Below are positions 55,288 through 63,862 of a stretch of 64,000 nucleotides of DNA, in pieces; position 1 is the stretch's first letter; every line of letters starts with the position of its first letter. The notes below the pieces were generated by a model that saw only the letters and a list, made by a program, of their open reading frames with translations, searched no databases and was not told the origin of the DNA. The stretch covers positions 1-64,000 of the forward strand of contig JAGBEA010000042.1 in the NCBI GenBank assembly GCA_017937195.1. The letters are read 5' to 3'. Made by a program: the position numbers and the translations under genes. This DNA is from Oscillospiraceae bacterium (GTDB lineage: Bacteria > Bacillota > Clostridia > Oscillospirales > Oscillospiraceae).

Positions 55288-57252
55288 TTATTCAGCATCC
55301 TCTTCCACGTCCTCTTCCACTTCCTCAGCGGCGGGAGCCAGCAGAGCGCGGATGGACAGGGAGATCTTCTGCTTCTCTTCATCGATAGCAGTGATCTTGG
55401 CATCGACCATCTGACCCTCGGACAGAACGTCACCGGGCTTCTCGATGCGGCGATCAGCGATCTGGGAGATGTGGATCAGACCATCCACACCGGGAACGAC
55501 CTCAGCGAATGCACCGAAGGTCATCAGCTTCACGATGCGCACGGAAGCGACATCGCCGACCTGATAGGTCTCCATAAACTTCTCCCAAGGATTGCTGGAG
55601 CGATCCTTCACACCCAGAGAGATCTTGCGCTTCTCAGCGTCGAAGGAGATGACATACACATCCAGAGTGTCGCCCACAGAAACCACCTCAGCGGGGTTCT
55701 TGATGCGGGACCAGGACAGCTCGGAGATATGTACCATACCATCCACACCGCCGATATCGACGAATACACCGTAGGAAGTCATGGACTTCACGGTACCGGT
55801 GTAACGCTTGCCTTCCTCGATGCTGTTCCAGATCTCAGCCTGGGCAGCCTGACGAGCCTCGTATGCCACGGCACGGATAGAACCGACCACACGGCGACGG
55901 GCACGGTTGACCTCGGTGATGCGCAGGGAAACAGTCTCACCGATCATGGTGCTCAGCTCAGCACCGCGGGGCAGACCGCTCTGAGAAGCGGGAACGAACA
56001 CGCGCACGCCCTTGACGTTGACGACGATACCGCCCTTGTTCTCTTCGGTGACCTTACCCTCGAGGATGTCCTTGTTCTCCTTGGCATTCTCGATGTCTTC
56101 CCAAACCTTAACAGCGTCCAGACGCTTCTTGGACAGCATTGCATAGCCTTCCACATCGTTGACGCGGATGATGTAGGTCTCGATCTCATCGCCGACCTTC
56201 ACCACGTCCTCGGGCTTCACGCTGGGATCAGCGGACAGCTCATCCACGGCAATATAGCCAGCCTGCTTGCAGCCCAGATCGACCTGAACCTCGGTAGGAC
56301 CGACAGCCGTAACGATACCGGTTACCTTCTCTCCTGTATTTAAAGTCTTAAAAGATTTTTCCAGCATTTCTTCGAAGCTCTCTTCAATAGCTTCCATGGT
56401 CTTGATTTCTTCGCTCATCGTTGTATATACCTCCTTAATGATGCCCGCCGGGGTGGACGCGCCGGCCGTAAGACCCGCCACAGAACATCCATTAAGAAAG
56501 TCCGATGAGAGATCCTCAGCCCGTTCGATCTGAACGACTTTCGGGCATCTCTCGCTGCAAATTTCCGTCAAATGTTTGGTGTTGGCACTCTTGCGATCTC
56601 CGACCACGACCATTGCGTCAACCTGACCTGCCAATTCGGCAGCTTCAGACTGGCGCTTGTGCGTAGCATTGCATATTGTATCAAATAATTTCGCGTTTGT
56701 ACACTCTTTTTTTAATATTTCTTCAGAACTTTCCCAAATTGAACGAATTAAGGTGGTCTGAGCCACCGCAATCATAGGAAAATTGCGTCTTTCCGGCTCT
56801 TCATCCAGCCATTTTCGCAGTTCTTCCGGTCCGTCAAGGATCACCGCCTTGTCCGACCAGCTGGCGACGCCCATCACTTCGGGGTGATGCAGCTCACCAA
56901 TGATCAGCGGAATGCGCCCCTCTTCCCCTGCTTTTGCCACCAGTTGCTGGATGCGCAGCACATTGGGGCAGGTCGCATTGATGCAGGGCGCGCCGATACT
57001 CTCCAGATAGTCGATGACCTCTTTTTTCTCGCCGTGGGAGCGGATGATCACCGTCTCACCGGGCTGCACCGCCTGCACACTGTCCACCTGCCGCGCACCC
57101 AGTTTCTCCAGCTCCGCCACCACATTGGCGTTGTGGATAATGCTGCCCAGCATCACACAGCCGCCCTTTTCACGGGCAGTCTGCTCTGCCAGCTTGACGG
57201 CGCGTTCCACGCCGTAACAAAAGCCGGCGCTCTTTGCAAGCTTTACCTTCAT
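55288..57252 (-). CDS. ispH: fused HMBPP reductase (IspH) and ribosomal protein S1
   Basis: A 654-residue fusion found in many Clostridia. Residues 1-278 are IspH, the 4Fe-4S enzyme that makes IPP and DMAPP: Cys12 in SAGFCYGV, Cys in NATCPNV, a later cluster Cys in GCSVAGLTAGASTP. Residues 279-654 are four S1 RNA-binding repeats (about 315-385, 400-465, 485-555, 570-640) and an acidic tail. A strong ribosome binding site with an ATG lies at the junction, so a free S1 may also be made. It ends the operon beginning upstream of scpA. Confidence 0.95.
   Translation of the reverse strand: MKVKLAKSAGFCYGVERAVKLAEQTAREKGGCVMLGSIIHNANVVAELEKLGARQVDSVQAVQPGETVIIRSHGEKKEVIDYLESIGAPCINATCPNVLRIQQLVAKAGEEGRIPLIIGELHHPEVMGVASWSDKAVILDGPEELRKWLDEEPERRNFPMIAVAQTTLIRSIWESSEEILKKECTNAKLFDTICNATHKRQSEAAELAGQVDAMVVVGDRKSANTKHLTEICSERCPKVVQIERAEDLSSDFLNGCSVAGLTAGASTPAGIIKEVYTTMSEEIKTMEAIEESFEEMLEKSFKTLNTGEKVTGIVTAVGPTEVQVDLGCKQAGYIAVDELSADPSVKPEDVVKVGDEIETYIIRVNDVEGYAMLSKKRLDAVKVWEDIENAKENKDILEGKVTEENKGGIVVNVKGVRVFVPASQSGLPRGAELSTMIGETVSLRITEVNRARRRVVGSIRAVAYEARQAAQAEIWNSIEEGKRYTGTVKSMTSYGVFVDIGGVDGMVHISELSWSRIKNPAEVVSVGDTLDVYVISFDAEKRKISLGVKDRSSNPWEKFMETYQVGDVASVRIVKLMTFGAFAEVVPGVDGLIHISQIADRRIEKPGDVLSEGQMVDAKITAIDEEKQKISLSIRALLAPAAEEVEEDVEEDAE
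56416..56436 (-). promoter_or_regulatory. internal ribosome binding site and ATG at the IspH-S1 junction
   Basis: Minus-strand AAGGAGG (56430-56436) is 11 bases before an in-frame ATG (56416-56418) that opens the S1 half (MSEEIKTMEAIEE). A full anti-16S match at exactly the domain border suggests a second translation start yielding a 376-residue S1. Confidence 0.55.
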
Positions 57253-57851
57253 TCCGTTTCTCCCAGCTCATAGATCTGCCGCATAATTTCATCGGCGTTG
57301 GCCTGATACTCCTCTGCCGTACCCTTGCGGCCGGTATACATCGGCTCATAGGGGCGCCCGAAAATGATCCGCGTTTTACGAAACAGCTTCTTTTTCCGGT
57401 CAATGTACATCGGCATCAGCTTCACACCCGAGCGAATGGCGATCATAGCGGCGCCGCCCTTGACCTCCACCTTCTCCCCCTCCTTCACACGGGTGCCCTC
57501 GGGGAAGATCAGCAGATTGTAGCCCTCACGCAGGCTGCGGATCGCCGTTTTGATGGCATTGATATCGGAGTTGCCTCGATCGACACCAAAAGCGCCCATC
57601 TTTCGGATGAACCAGCCCACTACCGGCACCTTCATCAGCTGCTGCTTGGCCATGATCCGCAGGGGAAACTCTGAACGCTGTGCGCAGACCACCATCAGCG
57701 GATCCAGTGCGTTACTGTGATTACCGCACAGCACCACCGGCTCTTGGGGGAAATGCTCCAGTCCCCGCACATCCAGCGGAAACAGCAGCATAAAGATGGG
57801 TCCGACAATACGGCGGATCCAGTAATAGAAGCGATTCTTCACTTCTTTCAT
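57249..57851 (-). CDS. plsC: 1-acyl-glycerol-3-phosphate acyltransferase
   Basis: A 200-residue membrane-associated PlsC-type acyltransferase making phosphatidic acid. The catalytic HxxxxD is in GNHSNALDPLM (near 38-48), and the glycerol-phosphate site in FPEGTRVKEG. It overlaps the cmk stop and the ispH/S1 start by four bases each, so the three genes are tightly coupled; cmk-plsC-ispH order is common in Clostridia. Confidence 0.93.
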   Translation of the reverse strand: MKEVKNRFYYWIRRIVGPIFMLLFPLDVRGLEHFPQEPVVLCGNHSNALDPLMVVCAQRSEFPLRIMAKQQLMKVPVVGWFIRKMGAFGVDRGNSDINAIKTAIRSLREGYNLLIFPEGTRVKEGEKVEVKGGAAMIAIRSGVKLMPMYIDRKKKLFRKTRIIFGRPYEPMYTGRKGTAEEYQANADEIMRQIYELGETE

Positions 57852-58537
57852 GCTCCCACTCTCCCCTTGATGACCTCCAGCAGCTTCAGCTTGCTCTCAT
57901 CAAACGTCAGCTCGCTGGTATCCACCAACACGGCATCCTCCGCCTGACGCAGGGGCGCTGCGGCGCGGTGGCTGTCGTTCCAGTCGCGCTGCTGAATATC
58001 GCGCAGGACCTCCTCAAAAGGCGTGGGCGTGCCGCGCTCCTCCAGCTCCTTGGCGCGGCGCTGTGCACGGATCTCCGCCGCCGCAGTCAAAAAGATCTTC
58101 ACATCTGCCTCCGGCAGCACCACCGTACCGATGTCGCGCCCGTCCATAATGACGCTGCTTCTGCGAGCCAGCTCACGCTGCATCTCCAGCAAAAACTCTC
58201 GCACCTCGGGGATAGCGGACACAGCAGATGCGTACATGGAGATCTGGGGCAGGCGGATCTGCGTGCTCACATCCTCACCGTTGAGATACATTCTCTGCAG
58301 TCCGTCATCGCCGTAACGCATCTGGATATCCAGCTCGGGCAGGATGGCGATCACCGCCGGTGCATCCTTGGGATCGATTTCCTTGCAAAACACATAGTAA
58401 CCGATGGTACGGTAGATCGCACCGGTATCCACATACACGATGCCCAGCTCTGCCGCCACTGCCTTGGACAAGGTGCTCTTGCCGGCACCGGAAGGTCCAT
58501 CTACTGCCACGGAAAAAATCTTCTTACTCATCATCAT
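57848..58537 (-). CDS. cmk: cytidylate kinase
   Basis: A 229-residue CMP/dCMP kinase: P-loop VDGPSGAGKSTL (residues 12-23), YVDTGAIYR, the bacterial CMP-binding insert, and MDGRDIGTVVLPEA. It lies between the flavoprotein and plsC with four-base overlaps. Confidence 0.96.
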   Translation of the reverse strand: MMMSKKIFSVAVDGPSGAGKSTLSKAVAAELGIVYVDTGAIYRTIGYYVFCKEIDPKDAPAVIAILPELDIQMRYGDDGLQRMYLNGEDVSTQIRLPQISMYASAVSAIPEVREFLLEMQRELARRSSVIMDGRDIGTVVLPEADVKIFLTAAAEIRAQRRAKELEERGTPTPFEEVLRDIQQRDWNDSHRAAAPLRQAEDAVLVDTSELTFDESKLKLLEVIKGRVGA

Positions 58538-59775
58538 TCACCCTCTGTTTCAGCGGCGGAAATGCCTGCCTGCCGCCCGGTTGCCCAAGCGATCTGCAGA
58601 TTGAATCCGCCGGTATATGCATCTACATCCAAAATTTCACCTGCCAGATAAAGACCCGGCACTTTTTTCGACTCCATCGTCGACGGCTGCACCTCGCTGA
58701 CCTTGATGCCGCCGGAGGTAACGATCGCCTCCCGCACAGGCCGCGGCCCGGTGACAGATATGGCAAACTTCTTCAAAAGCTCCACCAATGCGCGGCGCTG
58801 CTCCCTCGTTACGGAGTGAGCCTTCAAGCCTTCCGGCCATGCCAACTTTTCCAGTACCACCGCCACCATACTGTGGGGCACCAAGCCTGCCACGATTTTC
58901 TCGGCGTCGCGGTTGCTCTGCTCGGCGATATCCCGCAGGATCCGCGCCTCCAGCTTCTGCTCATCCAGCGCAGGCTTGAGGTCGATCACCAGCCGATAGG
59001 TATCCTTGTCCCAGTTGCGCAGATGGGCACTGGCAGACAGCACCAGCGGACCGGACACGCCGAAATGGGTAAACAGCATCTCGCCAAACTCACGAAACAC
59101 TGCCTTGTTTTTCTTATTCAGTACCGTCAGCTCCACATTTTTCAGCGCCAGCCCCTGCATCTTGCCGCAGCAGACATCATTGCTCTCCAACGGCACCAGT
59201 GAGCCTACCGGCTCAATGACGGTGTGCCTCAGTTCCTGCGCCATACGGTAGCCGTCACCGGTACTGCCTGTCCCGGGATAGGACATACCTCCGGTGGCAA
59301 GGATCACCGCCTGCGCCGCGTAGCGCTGTTTCTCACCGCACACGGCTTGTACACCGCGCTCATCCGCCTCGATGTAAACAGCACGGTCACGCTCCCATCG
59401 CACGCGCAGCTTGTTCAGCCGCCGCTTCAGCGCATCGGAAATGTCAAATGCGCTGTCGGACTGAGGAAACACGCGGTTGCCTCGCTCCGTTTTCAGCGGC
59501 ACGCCCAGCGCCTCAAAAAAAGCCATCGTGTCCTGACTGCTGAAGCGGGAAAATGCACTGTACAAAAACCGACCGTTACGCGGCACATTGGCCAGCAGCT
59601 CCTCCATAGAGCAGTTGTTGGTCACATTGCACCGCCCCTTGCCGGTGATATTCAGTTTCTTGCCCAACCGCTCGTTGGGCTCCAGCAGCGTCACCACAGC
59701 GCCGTTTTCCGCCGCAGAGATGGCTGCCATCATACCGGCAGCACCGCCGCCGATCACCACTACACTCTTACTCAT
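58534..59775 (-). CDS. NAD(P)/FAD-dependent oxidoreductase, HI0933/BaiN-like
   Basis: A 413-residue flavoprotein with the Rossmann start VVVIGGGAAGMMAA (6-19), LLEPNERLGKKLNITGKGRCNVTN, LATGGMSYPGTGSTGDGY, and the C-terminal GLYLAGEILDVDAYTGGFNLQ. The family (YhiN/HI0933) includes the bile-acid BaiN of gut Clostridia, but most members have unknown substrates. The ATG at 59775 has GGAAAGACGGAAG; 30 upstream codons are rejected. It is coupled to cmk. Confidence 0.9.
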   Translation of the reverse strand: MSKSVVVIGGGAAGMMAAISAAENGAVVTLLEPNERLGKKLNITGKGRCNVTNNCSMEELLANVPRNGRFLYSAFSRFSSQDTMAFFEALGVPLKTERGNRVFPQSDSAFDISDALKRRLNKLRVRWERDRAVYIEADERGVQAVCGEKQRYAAQAVILATGGMSYPGTGSTGDGYRMAQELRHTVIEPVGSLVPLESNDVCCGKMQGLALKNVELTVLNKKNKAVFREFGEMLFTHFGVSGPLVLSASAHLRNWDKDTYRLVIDLKPALDEQKLEARILRDIAEQSNRDAEKIVAGLVPHSMVAVVLEKLAWPEGLKAHSVTREQRRALVELLKKFAISVTGPRPVREAIVTSGGIKVSEVQPSTMESKKVPGLYLAGEILDVDAYTGGFNLQIAWATGRQAGISAAETEGE

Positions 59776-60631
59776 CTTCCGTCTTTCCAAATATACTGTA
59801 AGCCGACCAGATTCGCTCCATTTCAGCGAATGTGCCGGAAACTTCCTCGTTTTTCTGCTGTCCAACCGCCACGATCAGTGCGTTGAGCAGGCTCAAGGGT
59901 GTGGCCATAGAGTCCACAAAAGAGATCATATCACTGCGCACCAGAAGCGAAGCATTTGCCGCCTTATAAAGCGGCGACATCTTGCTATCTGTAATGGCGA
60001 TCACCTGCGCGCCGCGGCTCTTGGCAAACTCCACCGCGTTCACCGCCAGAGTGGAGTAACGCGGAAAGCTGATACCCACCAGCACGTCGCCCTCACCGAT
60101 CCGCACCAGCTGTTCAAACGTGCCGCCCGTATCGGAGGGCTGCACCAGCGTTACATTGGGGAAAATCAAATGGAAATAGAAATGCAGATAGCCTGCCAGA
60201 TAGGCAGAGGAGCGCACGCCCAGCAGATAGATGTTCTTCGCCTGCAGCAGCATATCCACTATCTTGGCAAACTCCTGCCGATCCACTTCTTCAATAGCGG
60301 TGTGAATACTGGCCATATCCCGCTGCATCACGCTACCCAGAATATCGTCGGTCATCTGGTCGCGGGACACCTGAATGCGCTGGATAGAGGTCAAGCGGCC
60401 GCGCAGCATCTGCTGCAGCGCCTTTTGCATTTGAGGATAACCCTCATAGCCCAGCTCTGCGGCAAAGCGCACCATTGTGGACTCGCTGACCTGCGCCTTC
60501 TGCGCCAGTTTTGCCGCCGTCATAAAGGCAGCCTTGTCATAGTTATCCAGAATATATTGCGCGATCCGCTTCTGTCCCTTGGAGAAGGTCGCCATATCGG
60601 CCTGGATCGTATGTAATATGTTCTTCGTCAC
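59768..60631 (-). CDS. MurR/RpiR family transcriptional regulator
   Basis: A 287-residue regulator: an N-terminal RpiR helix-turn-helix (about 15-85; VSESTMVRFAAELGYEGYPQMQ) and a C-terminal SIS sugar-phosphate domain (about 120-260). It likely senses a phosphosugar. The start is GTG at 60631, overlapping the stop of the pseudouridine synthase by four bases with GAAGG eight bases before; the upstream 18 codons belong to that gene's region. No cognate sugar genes lie next to it, so targets are elsewhere. Confidence 0.9.
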   Translation of the reverse strand: MTKNILHTIQADMATFSKGQKRIAQYILDNYDKAAFMTAAKLAQKAQVSESTMVRFAAELGYEGYPQMQKALQQMLRGRLTSIQRIQVSRDQMTDDILGSVMQRDMASIHTAIEEVDRQEFAKIVDMLLQAKNIYLLGVRSSAYLAGYLHFYFHLIFPNVTLVQPSDTGGTFEQLVRIGEGDVLVGISFPRYSTLAVNAVEFAKSRGAQVIAITDSKMSPLYKAANASLLVRSDMISFVDSMATPLSLLNALIVAVGQQKNEEVSGTFAEMERIWSAYSIFGKTEDE

Positions 60632-61347
60632 TTTCCTTCGCCTTCCTTCAACGACCGCACTTCCTGCGCGGTCAGATAGCGCCATTGTCCCGCCTTCAGA
60701 TCTCCCAGCATCAGCGTATGCTCAGCAATGCGCTGCAGACGCAGCACCTCCAAACCGCACTGACGGCACATACGGCGGATCTGGCGGTTTTTTCCCTCGT
60801 GGATCACCACCTGCAGCAGCGCATTCTTTTCGCCGCGCCGCAGCTCCGTCACCTGCGCGGGTCGGATCGGCTCACCTTCCACATCCCGCAGCGCCGCAAG
60901 CCGCTGTGCCGCGCCATCCAGTGCGCCCTGCACCGTCACGCGGTAGACCTTATCCACCTCGCCCTTGGGGTGGATCAGCTGCTGGATCAGCGCACCGTCA
61001 TTGGTAAACAGCAGCAAGCCCTCCGACTCTTTATCCAGCCGACCCACGGGCAGCACACGGGCGCCGCAGCCGCTCACCAGCTCCGCCGCCGTTTTGCGTC
61101 CCAGCTCGTCGGACATAGTGGTCACATAGCCGCGGGGCTTATTGAGCATCACATACACTTCCTTGGGAGGCGCTGCAGACAGTGCCTTTCCATCCACCTC
61201 GATGGTGTCGTACTCCAGATCCGCGCTGTCGCCCAGCTGCGCCGTCTGTCCGTTGACGGACACGCGCCCGTCGCGCAGCAATTCCTCCGCGGCACGGCGC
61301 GAGCAGAGTCCCGCGCGGGCTATGATCTTTTGCAGTCGCTCCGTCAC
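60628..61347 (-). CDS. rluB: rRNA large-subunit pseudouridine synthase (RluB/RsuA type)
   Basis: A 239-residue pseudouridine synthase with an N-terminal S4 RNA-binding domain (RLQKIIARAGLCSRRAAEELL) and the catalytic Asp in GRLDKESEGLLLFTND (near residue 105). The GKNRQIRRMC motif is typical. It modifies 23S rRNA in the RluB branch most likely; RsuA-type 16S activity is not excluded. It is coupled to the carboxypeptidase upstream and the RpiR gene downstream. Confidence 0.9.
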   Translation of the reverse strand: MTERLQKIIARAGLCSRRAAEELLRDGRVSVNGQTAQLGDSADLEYDTIEVDGKALSAAPPKEVYVMLNKPRGYVTTMSDELGRKTAAELVSGCGARVLPVGRLDKESEGLLLFTNDGALIQQLIHPKGEVDKVYRVTVQGALDGAAQRLAALRDVEGEPIRPAQVTELRRGEKNALLQVVIHEGKNRQIRRMCRQCGLEVLRLQRIAEHTLMLGDLKAGQWRYLTAQEVRSLKEGEGK

Positions 61348-62153
61348 GTTGCTCCTCCACTTCTCCGCTGCGCCAGCGTTTCAAATCCAAATTCATACAG
61401 CGCCTTGTGATCCGCCCAGTCGTTTCCGTCCTGCAGCGTGACCGCCACCAGCGTGCATCCATCCCGCCGCACACAGCTCACCAAGGTGCGCCCTGCGGCC
61501 ATTGTATAACCCGTCTTCATGCCGATACAGCCATCCAATTCCCGCAAAAGGCGGTTATGATTGCTCATTGTTCGTCCGCCGATGCTTACTTGAATTGTGG
61601 AACAAATCCGCGTGAAAATCGGGTTATTGACAGCATATGCCGCCAATTTTGCCATATCCTGCGCTGTTGAATAGTGCTGCTCGTGATCCAGTCCGTTGGG
61701 ATTGGCAAAGGAGGTGTTCTCCATCCCCAGCGCCTGCGCCTTGCGGTTCATCGCCTCCACAAAGGCATCCACACTGCCGCAGCAGGCATCCGCCAGCACC
61801 AGCGCCGCATCGTTGCCGCTGCACAGCAGCAAGCCGTACAGCAACTCCTCCACAGTGATCTCCTCACCGGGTGAAAGGTACATAGAGGAACCTTCCACCA
61901 TATGCTCCTGCCCCACCACGACCGTATCACGCAGAGAGGCGCATTCCAACGCCACCAGCGCCGTCATAATTTTGGTAGTGCTGGCAATCAGCATCTGCCG
62001 ATCCCCGTTTTTCTCATACAGGATCTCCCCCGTATCGGCATCCATCAAAATCGCTGCTGTGGCAGAGGTTGGCACAGCTTGCCCATAGCAGGTCACCGCA
62101 CTGCCCAACAGCACCGCGGCACAAAGCCCTATCAACAGCCATCGTTTATACAA
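61344..62153 (-). CDS. D-alanyl-D-alanine carboxypeptidase (penicillin-binding protein, DacF type)
   Basis: A 269-residue exported serine DD-carboxypeptidase of the S11 family. Signal peptide 1-25; the active-site STTK is at 58-61, SGN in CSGNDAAL near 112, and KTGYT near 215. It is short compared with DacA and lacks the C-terminal beta domain and membrane anchor. Trimming of pentapeptides is expected, perhaps in spore cortex (DacF role) given the sporulation neighbour ytfJ; this is inference. Confidence 0.92.
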   Translation of the reverse strand: MYKRWLLIGLCAAVLLGSAVTCYGQAVPTSATAAILMDADTGEILYEKNGDRQMLIASTTKIMTALVALECASLRDTVVVGQEHMVEGSSMYLSPGEEITVEELLYGLLLCSGNDAALVLADACCGSVDAFVEAMNRKAQALGMENTSFANPNGLDHEQHYSTAQDMAKLAAYAVNNPIFTRICSTIQVSIGGRTMSNHNRLLRELDGCIGMKTGYTMAAGRTLVSCVRRDGCTLVAVTLQDGNDWADHKALYEFGFETLAQRRSGGAT

Positions 62154-62195
62154 ATCGAATCACCCTTTATCGCTTGGTGACTCTATTGTATTCGT

Positions 62196-62594
62196 TTAAA
62201 ACTCAGTATTTGCTTTCTTTTTGTCAATATAGTTTTCCACACGATCCATAACCTGCGGAACCATTTCGATCACGCGGTCAGCCGTGGTCATGGCAGGCAG
62301 CGCCACCGGCAGCACGCGGGTCACGCCATCCTTCACCACCAGAAATGCCACCGGCTCCACACGGACGCCGGCAGTAGTCGCGCCGCCAAAGTGATCCTTG
62401 CCGGTCTGCTTGCCATAGTCACCGCCGCCGCAGCCAAAACCAAAGCTCAAACGGGAAACGGGGATCAGCGTAACGCCGTCAGCCGTAACGATGGGCTCAC
62501 CGATAATGGTGTTGGAGTCCACCATCTCGCGGATCTTGCTCATGGAAGCGTCCATCATTTCATGCAGGGAATTCTTCTTCTCGTTCTTGTCCAT
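62196..62594 (-). CDS. ytfJ: GerW/YtfJ family spore protein
   Basis: A 132-residue YtfJ/GerW protein. The conserved VVDSNTIIGEPI-like start and the glycine-rich FGFGCGGGDYGKQ, FGGATTAGVRVEP and AFLVV segments are present. In Bacillus it is forespore-made and required for normal germination. ATG at 62594 is preceded by AAAGG nine bases before; the ATG three codons earlier abuts that site. Neighbour DUF2953 is typical of Clostridia. Confidence 0.92.
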   Translation of the reverse strand: MDKNEKKNSLHEMMDASMSKIREMVDSNTIIGEPIVTADGVTLIPVSRLSFGFGCGGGDYGKQTGKDHFGGATTAGVRVEPVAFLVVKDGVTRVLPVALPAMTTADRVIEMVPQVMDRVENYIDKKKANTEF

Positions 62595-62614
62595 GGTATG
62601 CATCCTTTCCTATC

Positions 62615-63253
62615 TCAAACTTGTTCTGTATTGTCCGTAGTTGTTTTCTTTTCCGCAACCGGTGCAGGTTGCTTTTTCTGCCACTGCAGATACCATTTCA
62701 GCGCAGGAATACCGAAGGTCAGCGCAATCACAAGTAAGTCGATCACGCGGAAGCGGACACCCACTTCTCCTTCAGCATATGTGGAAAAGCTGTTATAATC
62801 CACGCCTAAATGGATATGGGGATTGGGGATGTGGATCAGCTCCTCCAACGGGGGCATCACCGTCCACATAGCGCTGCTTGCCCAGCCGTACAGCTCCGCC
62901 ACACGGGCAGGGTCATCGCCGCCAAAGATCACGCTCACATGCAGCGGCTCCACGCGCATCCGCTTCCGGATCTTCCCCAGTGTCTTTTTCAGCGCCTCAA
63001 AGAGGATAGGGAACGCCTCGCGCACATCTTCAAATTTGATTTTCGGCTTTGGTTTCTCCGCTTTTTCCTCTTTTTTCGTCTTTTCTTTGGACTTTTTTTC
63101 CTTTTCCGGTTTGGGAAGGATTTGGATCGGAACGGGGCCGATCTTGGCCACCACCCGCAGTTCCTGACCAAACGCCGCCTGCACGCTGACACGCAGCAGC
63201 AGTACCGTCGCCAGCAGCACCAGTACGATGCCCAGGATCCACAGAGCGATCAT
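62615..63253 (-). CDS. DUF2953 family membrane protein
   Basis: A 212-residue protein: an N-terminal membrane helix (2-24), a Lys/Glu-rich charged linker (about 50-75), the DUF2953 domain (RVEPLHVSVIFGGDDPARVAELYGWA) and a second hydrophobic stretch near 170-190. The family is found next to ytfJ (it includes Bacillus YtfI) and has a poorly known sporulation link. AAGGAGG precedes the start. Confidence 0.88.
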   Translation of the reverse strand: MIALWILGIVLVLLATVLLLRVSVQAAFGQELRVVAKIGPVPIQILPKPEKEKKSKEKTKKEEKAEKPKPKIKFEDVREAFPILFEALKKTLGKIRKRMRVEPLHVSVIFGGDDPARVAELYGWASSAMWTVMPPLEELIHIPNPHIHLGVDYNSFSTYAEGEVGVRFRVIDLLVIALTFGIPALKWYLQWQKKQPAPVAEKKTTTDNTEQV

Positions 63254-63274
63254 TTATTCTTCCCTCCTTCTTGA

Positions 63275-63859
63275 TTATTCAGCCGCGATCTCCTCCGGGA
63301 TCGTGCCGTCCTCGCCGATACGCAGCTGACCGTCCGCCTCCAGACCGGGCATCTCCGGCAGATCCTCCAGCGAATCCAGATGGAACGCACGCAAAAACGC
63401 CTTGGTGGTGCGGTACAGACGGGGGCGACCCGGCACCTGCAGCCGTCCGCACTCCTCGATCAGGTTGCGATCCAGCAGCAGACCCACCGTATAAGAGCTG
63501 TCTACGCCGCGGATCTGATCCACATAGGCGCGGGTGGTGGGCTGATAATATGCGATGATGGTCAGCACCTCCAGCGCTGGCTGGCTCAGCTTGGCAGGCT
63601 TGCGGATCTCGAATGCCTTGCGGATCATATCGGCGTATTCCGGAGCCGAGCACAGCTGCCACGTATCGTCCATCCGGATCAAACGGATGCCGCGGCGTTC
63701 AAAGCTGTAGTAGTCCGCCAGCTTCTGCAGCACCAGCTCCACCGTATTGCGATCCATATCCATTGCCACGCAGATGCGATCTACCGCCACCGGCTCACCG
63801 GAGGCGAACAGAATGCCTTCAATAGCAGCCTCAATTTCTTTCATTTCCAGATTTTCCAT
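63275..63859 (-). CDS. scpB: segregation and condensation protein B
   Basis: A 194-residue winged-helix ScpB that forms the SMC-ScpA-ScpB condensin. Typical segments: AIEGILFASGEPV near residue 10, LSQPALEVLTIIAYYQPTTRAYVDQIRGVDSSYTV near 95-130 (with the usual RGV), and the dimer winged helices. It begins four bases after the scpA stop. Confidence 0.95.
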   Translation of the reverse strand: MENLEMKEIEAAIEGILFASGEPVAVDRICVAMDMDRNTVELVLQKLADYYSFERRGIRLIRMDDTWQLCSAPEYADMIRKAFEIRKPAKLSQPALEVLTIIAYYQPTTRAYVDQIRGVDSSYTVGLLLDRNLIEECGRLQVPGRPRLYRTTKAFLRAFHLDSLEDLPEMPGLEADGQLRIGEDGTIPEEIAAE

Positions 63860-63862
63860 CTG

